Part shown: positions 27,156 through 36,402 of the stretch, one piece after another
How positions within the stretch are numbered: position 1 is the first letter of the stretch
Layout of the letters: each line of letters opens with the position of its first letter
DNA from: CAKRJP01 sp963634745
Lineage (GTDB): Bacteria > Bacillota > Clostridia > Lachnospirales > Lachnospiraceae
Direction: 5' to 3'
DNA: 64,000 bases
NCBI GenBank assembly: GCA_963634745.1
Contig: CAVHCX010000003.1
Coordinates: 74,553-138,552, forward strand
Notes under the pieces: model-generated
Told to the model about the DNA's origin: nothing
Seen by the model: only the letters and a program-made list of their open reading frames with translations
Databases searched by the model: none
Made by a program: the position numbers and the translations under genes

Positions 27156-27484
27156 TGTTCTTTCTTCCTTCTTTCTGTCTTATTTTTTATTTCGTTCTTT
27201 TCACGACTCGTGTTTCTTTGTGACTCTATAGTAACCCAAATCCGGGGCCTCATATATTGTAAGAATTTTAAAAACCAGGGCTGTATTTTTAGGTAGATTG
27301 TTATTGTTTCTCCTGTCTTTTTCTTGACATTTCGGGTCCTGTATTTTGTGTCTTTTTTTTGGGTTTTATTTTTAGATTGGCCCTGTGCATTTGTTTTTTC
27401 TTTCTTTTCACACACGAAAATTTGCATAAAAAAAGAAAGCAACTGCCTCCCTTTCCGGGAAAGCCTAGCTTTCTTTTTCTTCAT
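27156..27484 (-). other. Gene-free stretch upstream of iolE
   Basis: These 329 bases hold the response-regulator terminator near 27428-27480 and then AT-rich sequence that must contain the iolE promoter. A TATAGA at about 27224-27229 on the minus strand is the best -10 candidate but has no -35. I saw no GCGTG motifs like those upstream of iolC. Confidence 0.5.
27428..27480 (-). terminator. Terminator after the AraC-type response regulator
   Basis: A long hairpin with arms AAAAAAAGAAAGC and GCTTTCTTTTTC and an inner CTTTCC/GGGAAAG stem ends in a T-run on the minus strand, just after the stop at 27485. Confidence 0.85.
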
Positions 27485-29116
27485 TTATTCAGTTACTTTT
27501 TTTCTGTAGTGGGCCGGGCTCATTCCTTCTGCTTTTTTGAATACTTTGGAAAAATAGTGATAGTCATTAAAGCCGGATTCTTCCGCCACCTGCCACATTT
27601 TCATATTTCTTTCCCCAAGGATTTTTTTTGCATGATCCAGGCGAAGTTTTAAGAGGTAGTTGGAAAATCCAATTCCCATCTCCTGGCTAAATAAGTAGCT
27701 TAGATAGGAGCTATTGACCCCGGCTGCCTCCGCTGCCTCCCCAAGGCCCATATCTTCTCTATAGTGGTCCTGTGCATATTCTGCTGCCATCTTAACCGGG
27801 GGACTGATATTCTCTGGAAGGTCCTGTCTTTCCCCGGAAAAAGCGGCCCCTGCCAAACGGTCTAGGGCTTCTTTTACCTCTTGGATCTCTGCAAAACGAA
27901 ACTCTTCTCTTGCCCCTTCTATCTGCAGGCTGTGGACTAATTTTTTAAACCATTGCTCAATCAGTATGCTGTCGCAGTGGGAATTTTTGAAAGCTTCTAC
28001 TGTTTCTTCTGCCCCTAGCAGAAATTCCTTCTTTTCCCCTTTCTTTTGCAAGGCCTTGGCATCCTTTAAAAGGTCTTCTGCCTCCCTTGGAAGGTCTTTT
28101 CCCACCTGCTTATCTACCTCATAGTAGGCCATGCCATCCTTCTCATAAAAACTATACTTGATCATCATTCTGGCCTGCTGATATGCCTGGCGCAGGGCAT
28201 CCATTCCGATGCAAATGTTGCTGACACCGATTTTATAATTCTCCTCTTCCTCCCTGCAAATCCGAAAGCAGGCCGAGGATGTACAGGTAAGTTTCTGGTA
28301 CATGACGCTGCTTTTGTGTTCCTCGGACAAGTCTAAAAAACAGCAATAGATTCCATTTCCCAAATAGACCAATTCTTCATGACCTTTGGATGCGGTAAGC
28401 CTCTCCTGTAATTTGTCCTTCATGCGTTTATAAAATTCAAAGCTTTCCTGCTCTTTTTTTGCTTCCTCCAAGGGATCTAGGGTCGCTTCTTTCTCCTCTT
28501 TTTTTATAACGATGACTGCACTGTTTTTATATTTTCCGGAAATACCCGCACGGATCCTTTTTTCTTCCCGCTCTTCTCCCAGTAAGGTTCCTGCCAGAAT
28601 CTGATTAAAGAAGAGGAACTTTTCATTCATGCTGTAGCCTTCCCCGGAAGTGTCTTTTGGAGCTTCTCTTGACTCTTCCTTGGGCTCCTCTTTGGACTCC
28701 CCTTTGGATTCTTCCTCTATAGGATCTTCTTCCTGCTTTTTATCCAAATGTCCACGGGCCGCTTCCAGCACCTGATAGAGGCTCTCTTCGTCCAGGCTAT
28801 TTTTTAGCACATACTCGTCTGCCCCCTCTTTCATGGCTTTTTTCACATATTCAAATTCATCATGACAGCTTAGTACAATAATATAAATATCCGGATATTT
28901 TTTTCGAATTTCTGTGATTAGCTGAATACCATCCATCAATGGCATGGATAAGTCTGTCACCACCAAGTCTACCGGGTCTTTTTCTAAGGCCTCTAGGGCC
29001 TCCTCCCCGTCTCTTACATCAGCTGTAATTTCAAATCCGGCCCGCTCCCATGATGCCAACATTTTCAGATAACTTCTTACCAAAAAATCATCATCTGCTA
29101 ATAATGCTTTTCTCAT
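27485..29116 (-). CDS. AraC-type response regulator (YesN-like)
   Basis: A 543-residue response regulator. The receiver domain (residues 1-125) has the DDD acidic cluster, phospho-acceptor Asp55 in VVTDLSMPLMDG and the Lys in YVLKNSLD. A linker at about 133-162 is very rich in Glu, Lys, Ser and Pro. The two AraC helix-turn-helix units occupy the last 100 residues (LGEAAEAAGVNSSYLSYLFSQEMG and MWQVAEESGFNDYHYFSKVFKKAEG). Its ATG overlaps the kinase stop as ATGA, so the pair is translationally coupled. It sits immediately upstream of iolE-iolG on the same strand and is a candidate activator of inositol genes. Confidence 0.93.
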   Translation of the reverse strand: MRKALLADDDFLVRSYLKMLASWERAGFEITADVRDGEEALEALEKDPVDLVVTDLSMPLMDGIQLITEIRKKYPDIYIIVLSCHDEFEYVKKAMKEGADEYVLKNSLDEESLYQVLEAARGHLDKKQEEDPIEEESKGESKEEPKEESREAPKDTSGEGYSMNEKFLFFNQILAGTLLGEEREEKRIRAGISGKYKNSAVIVIKKEEKEATLDPLEEAKKEQESFEFYKRMKDKLQERLTASKGHEELVYLGNGIYCCFLDLSEEHKSSVMYQKLTCTSSACFRICREEEENYKIGVSNICIGMDALRQAYQQARMMIKYSFYEKDGMAYYEVDKQVGKDLPREAEDLLKDAKALQKKGEKKEFLLGAEETVEAFKNSHCDSILIEQWFKKLVHSLQIEGAREEFRFAEIQEVKEALDRLAGAAFSGERQDLPENISPPVKMAAEYAQDHYREDMGLGEAAEAAGVNSSYLSYLFSQEMGIGFSNYLLKLRLDHAKKILGERNMKMWQVAEESGFNDYHYFSKVFKKAEGMSPAHYRKKVTE

Positions 29117-30846
29117 GCTCCACCATCCTCATTTCTATTCACCGGCAAATAGATGGTTGCCTGTGTTCCCTCTTCACTGCTTTCTAAAGAAAACTTTGCC
29201 TGTGTTCCATAATATAATCTCAGCCGCTCCTGAATATTGGGGATTCCTACGGCTGTCAGTCCCTTGGTCTTCTTTTCCTTGGGATTTAACAAATCTTCCA
29301 TTTGCTCCTTGGTCATGCCTCTTCCGTTATCCTTAACCTTCAGATAAAGTCTGGAGCCGGAGGTGTAGGCCTGGATTTCCAAATGTTTTCTGCCGCTTTT
29401 TAAATCCAGGCCGTGGATCAGAGAATTCTCCACCAAGGGCTGCAGGATGAGTCTCGGAATCAGGCATTGTTCCGCCTCTCTTTCCACTTGGAAGGCCACT
29501 TCATAGACCTCCCCATTTCGAAATTCCTGTAAATGAATATAATTTTCCAATACCTGTCTTTCTTCCGCTACCGTTAGAAAGGCGCCTTTTTTTCGAATAC
29601 AGGTTTGGAGCAATTCCACAAAGTCTCCGATCACTCCTGCGATCTCCTTTTCCCCTCGGATCATGGCATAAAATTTTATAGAGTTTAAGGTATTGTACAT
29701 AAAATGTGGGGTAATCTGGTATTGGAGGGCCTCCAACTCGGCATCTTTTTTCTTCTTTTCCTCCCGGATCAGCTGTTCAATCAATTTTTCGATCTGGTCT
29801 AACATGCGGTTAAACTCTTCCGCCGCCAGACCGATCTCGTCTCTTGATACCACCTCTGCCCTGGTATTTAGGTCTCCTCCTGCAATATCCTTCATGGCAT
29901 CCATAAGCTTTCTTACGGGCCGGTATACGATTCTGGAAATGTAGGCTGCTGCCAGTATCGCCAAGGCGCCCAAGGCCACCGTCACTGCCACAATATATTT
30001 CCGCATGGTCCTCAAGTCGTTTAATACCATACTTTTCTTGGCACTTACAAAAATTCCGCATTCTGAGAAGCTTCCCTGGCAGTAAATATAGATCGTTTCG
30101 TCATCCGCCCCAACCACATTGGAAAGCCCTATATAGCTTTTATATTTTTTCACCGGAAAGGTCTCCCCCATATGGGATAGCTCCCTGTCTGCAATAATCT
30201 TCCCATCCCGAATCAGCTCCATCTGGTCCAGCTCTGCGTTGGCCGGGTCTTCCAGGTAGGCATAGCTTAAATTCTGCTCCTCGATATTGGCACACAGGTA
30301 TCCTAAGAGGCTTCCGTCGTCTGCTGTCACTTCCTCGGCAAATTCCAACAAATTTCCGCTATCATGAGCCAGATCCTCGGAAATAAAAGGGCCGCCATTT
30401 TCCTTTGCCAGGTCTTCAAAATCCTTTATCTCTTTCTCCTCTAATTTGCTTTTGTAGACCGGGTAATCTAAAGAAGTCACCACTTGTTTTTCCTCAGGAA
30501 TCACCAGATACATGCTGGAAATTTTCTGATCCATGTCGGAAAATGTACGAAGCCTTGTGGAGATTTCATTTAAGTGATTCTCATCCTTATCTTTTAAATA
30601 AGCCTCCAACTCTTCTGTAATTTGACTGTCGTAGGAGGCCTTGATGGTAATATTACAGACGTCTTTTAACATATCGTCTATGGTATCTGTCAAAAGCCTA
30701 ATCCTCTGACTCAGGACAGTTACATAATTTTCCTCAATCATCCGGGAGGACCTTCCATAAAATATGAAAGCCATTGTCACCGCTGTAAGTAAGGTGATCC
30801 CTGTGATGGCAAGCAGAACTTTACTTCTTATACTCCTGACTTTCAT
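29113..30846 (-). CDS. YesM/LytS-type sensor histidine kinase
   Basis: A 577-residue membrane kinase. Helices lie at about residues 10-30 and 285-307, with an extracytoplasmic sensor region between them; a HAMP domain follows (RPVRKLMDAMKDIAGGDLNTRAEV). The kinase core has phospho-acceptor His381 in ITPHFMYNTLNSIKFY, N box VENSLIHGLD and G1 DNGRGM. AAAGGAG is 13 bases before the ATG, rather far. Its first 26 bases overlap the end of the sugar-binding lipoprotein gene and its end overlaps the response regulator, so three genes are coupled. This suggests the binding protein presents the ligand to the kinase. Confidence 0.92.
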   Translation of the reverse strand: MKVRSIRSKVLLAITGITLLTAVTMAFIFYGRSSRMIEENYVTVLSQRIRLLTDTIDDMLKDVCNITIKASYDSQITEELEAYLKDKDENHLNEISTRLRTFSDMDQKISSMYLVIPEEKQVVTSLDYPVYKSKLEEKEIKDFEDLAKENGGPFISEDLAHDSGNLLEFAEEVTADDGSLLGYLCANIEEQNLSYAYLEDPANAELDQMELIRDGKIIADRELSHMGETFPVKKYKSYIGLSNVVGADDETIYIYCQGSFSECGIFVSAKKSMVLNDLRTMRKYIVAVTVALGALAILAAAYISRIVYRPVRKLMDAMKDIAGGDLNTRAEVVSRDEIGLAAEEFNRMLDQIEKLIEQLIREEKKKKDAELEALQYQITPHFMYNTLNSIKFYAMIRGEKEIAGVIGDFVELLQTCIRKKGAFLTVAEERQVLENYIHLQEFRNGEVYEVAFQVEREAEQCLIPRLILQPLVENSLIHGLDLKSGRKHLEIQAYTSGSRLYLKVKDNGRGMTKEQMEDLLNPKEKKTKGLTAVGIPNIQERLRLYYGTQAKFSLESSEEGTQATIYLPVNRNEDGGA

Positions 30847-31795
30847 CTTTTTTTGTATACTCCTTTATATTGTCTTTGGTCAGTATTTTTGCCTCCAGAT
30901 AATAATTTTTTTCAGGATCTTCTCCCTTCCTGAGCCGGTCAAGATAGTGGATGGTCTCGTAGCCAATCTCATAACCGGACTGGGCGGCCAGGGCAGCAAT
31001 CTGCCCTTCTTCCACTGCCTTTAAAGTATCTTCCTGCTCATCAAAGGCTACGATCTGAATCCCGCTATCCTTCAACTCATCCACAAGTCCCATGGCTGTC
31101 ACACCGCTGGTCGCCATAATACCTTTTATTTCCGGATAGGTTTCCATTAAATCTCTTACCTTCTTCTCCGACATTTGCATATTGGCATAACCGCCTTCTA
31201 CAAAGCCAAACTCCATATTAGGCTCTGATTTCATGTATTCTTTGAATCCTTCCACCCGCTCCCTATGTCCTTTTTGGCTTAGGTCTCCGGATACGATCCC
31301 CACCTGACCTTCATGACCCAGGGCCTTGGCCAGTTCTTTTGCCAGCTCATAGCCTGCCTTATAATTATCGATGCCAATGTAGGGAAGGGTTTCATCCCCC
31401 ATAGCATTGTCAAAATTTACGGCTGTAATCTCTTTTTCTTTAATTTCCTGCAAATAGTCCGGCGTCGTATAAGAATCAACAGGAGCGATGGCCAAGGCAT
31501 CTACATTCTGCTTAATCAGCTTTTCAACCTGCTTTTCCTGGACCTTTACATCCACCTCGGAATCCGGGGAAAGGGTAATTACATCCATATCATACTGGTC
31601 TGCGGCATTCTCCATACCGGAGCATACCGACATCCAGTACTGGCTGGTGTTGGACTTTATTACAACTCCTACCACATAGCGGTCTTCCCGCTTTTCATAG
31701 GAGGCATTCCCCTGGCATCCGGAGCAAAGAAAGGCCAGCACAAGCCCTAAAATTCCTAGGATTCCCAGATTTTTCCCTAGTTTTTTTCCCTTCAT
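30821..31795 (-). CDS. Sugar-binding lipoprotein of the periplasmic-binding-protein type
   Basis: A lipoprotein of about 324 residues with a type I periplasmic-binding-protein fold (RbsB/Peripla_BP_4 group). The N-terminus is a signal peptide ending in the lipobox LCSGC. Family segments include VVGVVIKSNTSQYW, DALAIAPVDSYTT, YIGIDNYKAGYELAKEL and GIMATSGVTAMGLVDEL. The ATG at 31795 has AGGA about ten bases upstream; a GTG nine bases earlier is possible. No permease or ATPase gene accompanies it; it overlaps a histidine kinase gene instead. I infer a sensing rather than a transport role. Ligands of this fold are usually pentoses, hexoses or inositol. Confidence 0.85.
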   Translation of the reverse strand: MKGKKLGKNLGILGILGLVLAFLCSGCQGNASYEKREDRYVVGVVIKSNTSQYWMSVCSGMENAADQYDMDVITLSPDSEVDVKVQEKQVEKLIKQNVDALAIAPVDSYTTPDYLQEIKEKEITAVNFDNAMGDETLPYIGIDNYKAGYELAKELAKALGHEGQVGIVSGDLSQKGHRERVEGFKEYMKSEPNMEFGFVEGGYANMQMSEKKVRDLMETYPEIKGIMATSGVTAMGLVDELKDSGIQIVAFDEQEDTLKAVEEGQIAALAAQSGYEIGYETIHYLDRLRKGEDPEKNYYLEAKILTKDNIKEYTKKDESQEYKK

Positions 31796-31843
31796 ATTCT
31801 GCACTTCCTATATTCCCTATATGCCCTATATAGTTATAGTGAC

Positions 31844-32869
31844 TTAAATATTATATTTTGTCTTGATATCAATACCGGTATAGAAAAATTCCTTCTCCGG
31901 CGGGTTTTCGTTGAGCAAGAGGTCGGCTAGAATTCTCTGGGGCCTGTAGCCTTGCTCAAAGCCATTCTGATCGATCAGAAAATCTGCCACATTTTCTTTT
32001 AACAATTTCTCATTCTTCTTGGTCTGATCGTAGATAACCACGTAGGGCCGCTGGTCTACGCCAAGATTTTTAAAGGCTTCCACAATGCCTTCCTGGCCTC
32101 CGGATACTACGAAGATTCCATTGATCCCGGAGATGCTCATCATGGCATTTTCAATAATTTTTCGAACTTCCTCTGTATTATTAAAGCTTCCCTGGACGCC
32201 GGCAATCTCTAGCTTGGGAGATATCTTTTTAATTTCCTCCACAAAACCGTCCACCCGAGAATTATTTAGCATGCTACTAAAATATCCGGTAATTACCAGG
32301 ATCTTTCCAACTCCCCTGGTCATCATGCCAAAGAGGCCTGCTGCGGTCTGACCGCTCAGTTTATTGTCCATTCCCACAAAAGAGCAGCGCTTGGTTCCCA
32401 CAATATCCGAGTTAAAGGTTACCACTGGGATCTTCTTCTCATTGATCAGCCAATTTAGCTTTTCTCTGATGGCCTCGGAATCCACCGGCATCAGGGCCAG
32501 TCCCTGAATGCCCGCCTTTACAAGCTCATCAATTGCACGCAGCTGTTCTTCCTCATGGACCGAAGCATTTTCCTTTACTAAAACCTCGATTCCAAGATCT
32601 TCCAACTCCTTCTTTCCCGTCTGAATGCCCCTTTTAATCTCCAGCATAAAAGAGGAACCTGACAGCTGGGTGACAATTCCAATCTTTTTCTTTCCGGCAG
32701 GATTTTTCTGTCTTTTTCTGGCCTTATGGACATAGCCCATCTCCTCTGCGGTGCGCTTTACCATCTCTGCTACCTCAGGGTTTATCCGCCCCCTGTTATT
32801 TAGGGCCCGGTCTACCGTCCCCCTGGAAACTCCTGTTTTATCTGCAATCTGCTGTATCGTAACTGCCAT
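31844..32869 (-). CDS. LacI family transcriptional regulator
   Basis: A 341-residue LacI-type regulator. The N-terminal helix-turn-helix TIQQIADKTGVSRGTVDRALNNRG with its hinge helix is followed by a type I periplasmic-binding-like effector domain (KKKIGIVTQLSGSSFMLEIKRGIQ ...). I chose the ATG at 32869, with GGAG seven bases upstream; the GTG six bases earlier is less likely. It opens a four-gene set with the binding lipoprotein, kinase and response regulator. It is the best local candidate to bind the GCGTG motifs before iolC and so to act as an inositol-responsive repressor (inference). The TVDRALNNRG recognition helix differs from CcpA-type TVSRVLN wording. Confidence 0.9.
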   Translation of the reverse strand: MAVTIQQIADKTGVSRGTVDRALNNRGRINPEVAEMVKRTAEEMGYVHKARKRQKNPAGKKKIGIVTQLSGSSFMLEIKRGIQTGKKELEDLGIEVLVKENASVHEEEQLRAIDELVKAGIQGLALMPVDSEAIREKLNWLINEKKIPVVTFNSDIVGTKRCSFVGMDNKLSGQTAAGLFGMMTRGVGKILVITGYFSSMLNNSRVDGFVEEIKKISPKLEIAGVQGSFNNTEEVRKIIENAMMSISGINGIFVVSGGQEGIVEAFKNLGVDQRPYVVIYDQTKKNEKLLKENVADFLIDQNGFEQGYRPQRILADLLLNENPPEKEFFYTGIDIKTKYNI

Positions 32870-32926
32870 AGCCACACTCCTAACTCCTAACGAACTTTAA
32901 TAGGATTATTATAGCATCTTTTATTA

Positions 32927-32962
32927 GAAAAAGCACGCAATATTACTCTGCGTGCTTTTTTC
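32927..32962 (-). terminator. Terminator after iolA
   Basis: The stem GAAAAAGCACGCA/TGCGTGCTTTTTTC is perfect over 13 bases and ends in a T-run, separating the iolC-iolA transcript from the LacI gene. Its stem contains the same GCGTGC core as the motifs before iolC. Confidence 0.9.
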
Positions 32963-33010
32963 TTATATGCTATATGGGAGCCCTGCAAATCGGATGCTCC
33001 GGACTTGTTC

Positions 33011-34528
33011 CTAGGCCTCTGTGCTGCCTTCCCAGGTTCCAACCTTTCTGGCTCCTGCATTTTCATCAAACCAGTGAGTTGTAACTGTTTTTGCTCTTGT
33101 AAAGAAGCGATATCCATCTCTTCCCAAAACATGGAGGTCGCCAAAGAAGGAATCTTTGTTTCCTGAGAATGGGAAGTAAGCGGTAGGTACCGGAATTCCC
33201 ACATTGATTCCAACCATTCCTCCATCGGTATCCATAGCAAATCTGCGGCTGTAGTATCCACTCTGGGTGAAGATACAAGATCCGTTTGCAAATGGATTTG
33301 CATTCATAATGGCAATTCCTTCTTCATAGTCTTTTACACGCTTGATGCAGGTTACAGGTCCAAAGATCTCTCTGTCTCCTACTGTCATGCCTGGTTTTAC
33401 ATGGTCTAAAATGGTAGGTCCTACAAAGAAGCCATTTTCATATCCCGGAACCTTTACATCTCTTCCGTCTAGTACTAATTCTGCTCCCTCGTCGATACCC
33501 TTCTGGATCCAGTCGCAGATCTTTGCCTTATGGCCTGCATTTACAACCGGTCCCAAATCTGTAGCCTCATCATAGGCACATCCAAGCTTCATAGCCTCTG
33601 CTTTTTTCTTAAGAAGAGCCACAAATTCATCTGCGATGCTTTCCTGTACACATACAACCGGAAGAGCCATACATCTCATACCTGCACATCCATAGGTAGA
33701 GTTAATAATTGCATTTACGCTGGCTTCTAGATTGCAATCCTCTAAAACAAGTGCATGGTTCTTGGCCTCTGTCTGTGCCTGCACACGCTTTCCATGCTCT
33801 GCTGCCTTAGAGTATACCTGCTTACCTACACCTGTGGTTCCTACAAAGGTAACTGCCTTTACTCTCTCATCGGTAAGAAGGATATCTGCCTCCACACGGC
33901 TGCAGGTAACCAAGTTAACAACTCCCTTTGGAAAGCCTCCTTCTTCATAGAAAAGTTCCATAATTCTCATAGCTGTCAACGGTGTCTGTGAGCTTGCCTT
34001 TAATACAACGGTATTTCCACAAGCAATAGAAAGGGGAACCATCCAGCCCCAAGGAATCATTGCCGGGAAGTTCATTGGAACGATACCTGCAGTTACTCCT
34101 AATGGGAATCTGTAGCTGGCTGTATCATAGTTGGTAGTTACCTGCATGGCCGCATCTCCCTGGATCATAGCCGGAAGGGCACATGCTTCTTCTGTAGGCT
34201 CAATGGCCTTCTGTACATCTCCTCTTGCCTCTTTAATATTCTTTCCAAGTTCCTTTGCACAGAGAACAGAAAGTTCCTCCTTGTGTGCGTATAATACATC
34301 TCTCCACTTAAACATATACTGCTGTCTCTTTGCCAAGGAAAGCTTAGACCATGCCGGGAATGCAGCCTGGGCGGAAGCGATTGCCTCGTCTACTTCTTCT
34401 GCGGTACAGCAAGGAACCTTAGCGATTACCTCTCCTGTACTGGAATCTGTAACATCCATATACTTTTCTGTCTTAGACTCTTTCCACTCACCGTTTACAC
34501 AATAACCCATTTTCTTAATTTCACTCAT
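33011..34528 (-). CDS. iolA: Malonate/methylmalonate-semialdehyde dehydrogenase (CoA-acylating)
   Basis: A 505-residue aldehyde dehydrogenase of the MmsA/IolA class, which converts malonate semialdehyde with CoA and NAD to acetyl-CoA and CO2, the last step of the inositol pathway. Key segments are GIVPMNFPAMIPWGWMVPLSIACGN, the NAD site VTFVGTTGVGK, and the catalytic Cys in GCAGMRCMALPVVCV. The FPFSGNKDSFFGDLHVLGRDG C-terminal motif is typical of MmsA. Length fits. The ribosome site before the ATG (AAGAGAG) is weak. It is the last gene of the iolC-D-B-ADH-dapA-J-A run and ends at a strong terminator. Confidence 0.93.
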   Translation of the reverse strand: MSEIKKMGYCVNGEWKESKTEKYMDVTDSSTGEVIAKVPCCTAEEVDEAIASAQAAFPAWSKLSLAKRQQYMFKWRDVLYAHKEELSVLCAKELGKNIKEARGDVQKAIEPTEEACALPAMIQGDAAMQVTTNYDTASYRFPLGVTAGIVPMNFPAMIPWGWMVPLSIACGNTVVLKASSQTPLTAMRIMELFYEEGGFPKGVVNLVTCSRVEADILLTDERVKAVTFVGTTGVGKQVYSKAAEHGKRVQAQTEAKNHALVLEDCNLEASVNAIINSTYGCAGMRCMALPVVCVQESIADEFVALLKKKAEAMKLGCAYDEATDLGPVVNAGHKAKICDWIQKGIDEGAELVLDGRDVKVPGYENGFFVGPTILDHVKPGMTVGDREIFGPVTCIKRVKDYEEGIAIMNANPFANGSCIFTQSGYYSRRFAMDTDGGMVGINVGIPVPTAYFPFSGNKDSFFGDLHVLGRDGYRFFTRAKTVTTHWFDENAGARKVGTWEGSTEA

Positions 34529-34605
34529 TTTTTCTTCTCTCTTTCTTTTTATTTCAAACCCTTTGTTTATATAAAATCAGCCACGACAGCGATTGATTTT
34601 TTTCT

Positions 34606-35466
34606 TTACGCATCTACCTGATCTAAAGGCCTCCTGCAGTTAAATACTTCGATATGATGTCTCACATTTTCGTAGGTCCCCTGTACCATAGCTAGGTTTA
34701 GATCAAAATAATTATGAGACCCTTCGGTCTTTAGATATTCTTCGGCATATTTAGTCAGCCGGTTAAAACTTGCTGTTGCAATATTGACTTTTACAATTCC
34801 AAGTTCAATGGCCTTTCTAAAATCAGCATCTGTAATCCCGCTTCCTCCGTGAAGTACCAGCGGGATACCTGTCTTATCATAAATTTCCGCTAAGACATCA
34901 AAGGCAAGTTTTGGTGCCACCGGATAATTACCATGGGCATTTCCAATGGCTACTGCCAGGGCGTCGATACCGGTTTTTTCTACAAAGATCTTTGCATCCT
35001 CCGGATTGGTGCAGCGGATTCCGTGATCCTCACTGCCATCCTCGCTTCCGCCTACTAATCCAAGCTCAGCCTCCACAGTTGCTCCATATTCCTCTGCCAG
35101 TTTTACTACCTCAAGGGTACGGTCTATATTTTCTTCAAAAGGATAGGTAGAACTGTCAAACATTACAGATGTAAATCCTAGGTCCAAGGCTTTTTTTACG
35201 GTCTCTAGGGTAAGACCGTGATCTAGGTGGACTGCCACATCCACCTTGGCTTCCTTTGCAGCCTCTACCATCATAGGCCCCATAAGACCTAGGGGCGAAT
35301 GCTTTAATCTCACCTCTGCGATCTGTAAAATAAGAGGAGTATCCAGTTCTTCTGCTGCCTGGATGGCGCCTTTTACCATCTCCATATTTCCAACACTGAA
35401 GGCTCCCACTCCTCTGTGAGCTGCTTTTGCATCCTCCAACAATTTTTTCATAGTTACCAGTGCCAT
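34606..35466 (-). CDS. iolJ: Class II aldolase, 6-phospho-5-dehydro-2-deoxy-D-gluconate aldolase
   Basis: A 286-residue zinc-dependent class II aldolase (FBA/GatY family). In the inositol pathway IolJ splits 2-deoxy-5-keto-gluconate 6-phosphate into dihydroxyacetone phosphate and malonate semialdehyde. Metal-ligand regions are VDVAVHLDHGLT, the ATVEAELGLVGGSEDG turn, NAHGNYP and LVLHGGSGI; the phosphate loop is VNIATASF. AAAGGAG precedes the ATG. The assignment as IolJ rather than fructose-bisphosphate or tagatose-bisphosphate aldolase rests on its place in the iol run, 12 bases after the DapA-like gene. Confidence 0.88.
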   Translation of the reverse strand: MALVTMKKLLEDAKAAHRGVGAFSVGNMEMVKGAIQAAEELDTPLILQIAEVRLKHSPLGLMGPMMVEAAKEAKVDVAVHLDHGLTLETVKKALDLGFTSVMFDSSTYPFEENIDRTLEVVKLAEEYGATVEAELGLVGGSEDGSEDHGIRCTNPEDAKIFVEKTGIDALAVAIGNAHGNYPVAPKLAFDVLAEIYDKTGIPLVLHGGSGITDADFRKAIELGIVKVNIATASFNRLTKYAEEYLKTEGSHNYFDLNLAMVQGTYENVRHHIEVFNCRRPLDQVDA

Positions 35467-35478
35467 TTTTTTACTCCT

Positions 35479-36363
35479 TTATAGCAATCCAAATTTTTCC
35501 ATTTCTCTCTTTAAAAGTTCTGTATGTGCATCCTCCAACTCTGTAAGAGGTGCTCGTACGGTTCCTTTACAAAGCCCCATAAGCTCTACCGCCTTCTTTA
35601 CCGGTATTGGATTTACCTCTGAGAATAAAGCATTGATCAAAGGAAGGGCCTTTAATTGAAGGGCCAGACTTTCTTTTACCTTTCCGTCCAGGTAAAGTTT
35701 GCAGATATCATGGGCCTGTCTCGGCGCTACATTAGATAATACAGAGATTACTCCCTTGCCTCCTAGGGACATAAGCGGCACGATCTGGTCATCATTTCCG
35801 GAATAAAGGTCTAATTTCCCATCGGTCAAGTCCATCATCTTTGCGATGTTGGAGAAATCTCCACTGGCTTCCTTGATTGCCACGATATTATCCACATGGT
35901 TTACAAGATGGGCCACAGTGGCCGCCTCCATCTTGCAGCCGGTTCTTCCCGGAATGTTATAAAGAACCACCGGCACCTTAGCAGCCTCTGCCACCTGGGT
36001 GAAATGGGCGATCATTCCTTTCTGGGTGGCCTTGTTGTAATAAGGGGTTACCACCAAGACCCCGTCCACCCCATAGCCTGCTGCCTCCTTGGATAATTCC
36101 ATGGCGGTTCTGGTACAATTAGAACCGGTTCCTGCAATAACGGGAATTCTTCCTCTGGTTCTCTCCACAGTGAACTTCACGCATTCCATATGTTCTCTCT
36201 CTGACAGGGTTGCTGCCTCCCCGGAGGTTCCGCAGATTACAATGCTGTCAGTTCCGTTTTCACAGTGAAAATCTATTAATTCATCTAATCGGTCATAATC
36301 CACCGATTCATCTTCTTTAAAAGGTGTGACAATTGCCACTCCTGCGCCTGTAAATATAGCCAT
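35479..36363 (-). CDS. DapA-like lyase/aldolase within the iol operon
   Basis: A 294-residue class I aldolase of the DapA/N-acetylneuraminate lyase family. It carries the DapA signatures GTSGEAATLSEREH, the catalytic Tyr in VVLYNIPGRTGC, and the Schiff-base Lys in NIVAIKEASGD. The Arg after the Tyr (PGRTG) is the residue that binds the aspartate-semialdehyde carboxylate, so it looks like a true 4-hydroxy-tetrahydrodipicolinate synthase. Its position inside the inositol operon, between an alcohol dehydrogenase and iolJ, is not explained by lysine synthesis. Malonate semialdehyde, also a beta-carboxyl aldehyde, is a conceivable partner for pyruvate (speculation). GAGAGG precedes the ATG. Confidence 0.88.
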   Translation of the reverse strand: MAIFTGAGVAIVTPFKEDESVDYDRLDELIDFHCENGTDSIVICGTSGEAATLSEREHMECVKFTVERTRGRIPVIAGTGSNCTRTAMELSKEAAGYGVDGVLVVTPYYNKATQKGMIAHFTQVAEAAKVPVVLYNIPGRTGCKMEAATVAHLVNHVDNIVAIKEASGDFSNIAKMMDLTDGKLDLYSGNDDQIVPLMSLGGKGVISVLSNVAPRQAHDICKLYLDGKVKESLALQLKALPLINALFSEVNPIPVKKAVELMGLCKGTVRAPLTELEDAHTELLKREMEKFGLL

Positions 36364-36402
36364 CTTTTTACCTCTCTATCTTCCCGATATACTCAAACCA
36401 CT

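Noticed and set aside
35479..36363. Calling the DapA-like gene dapA outright
   Set aside because: Active-site residues fit, but its place in an inositol operon leaves the physiological reaction open.
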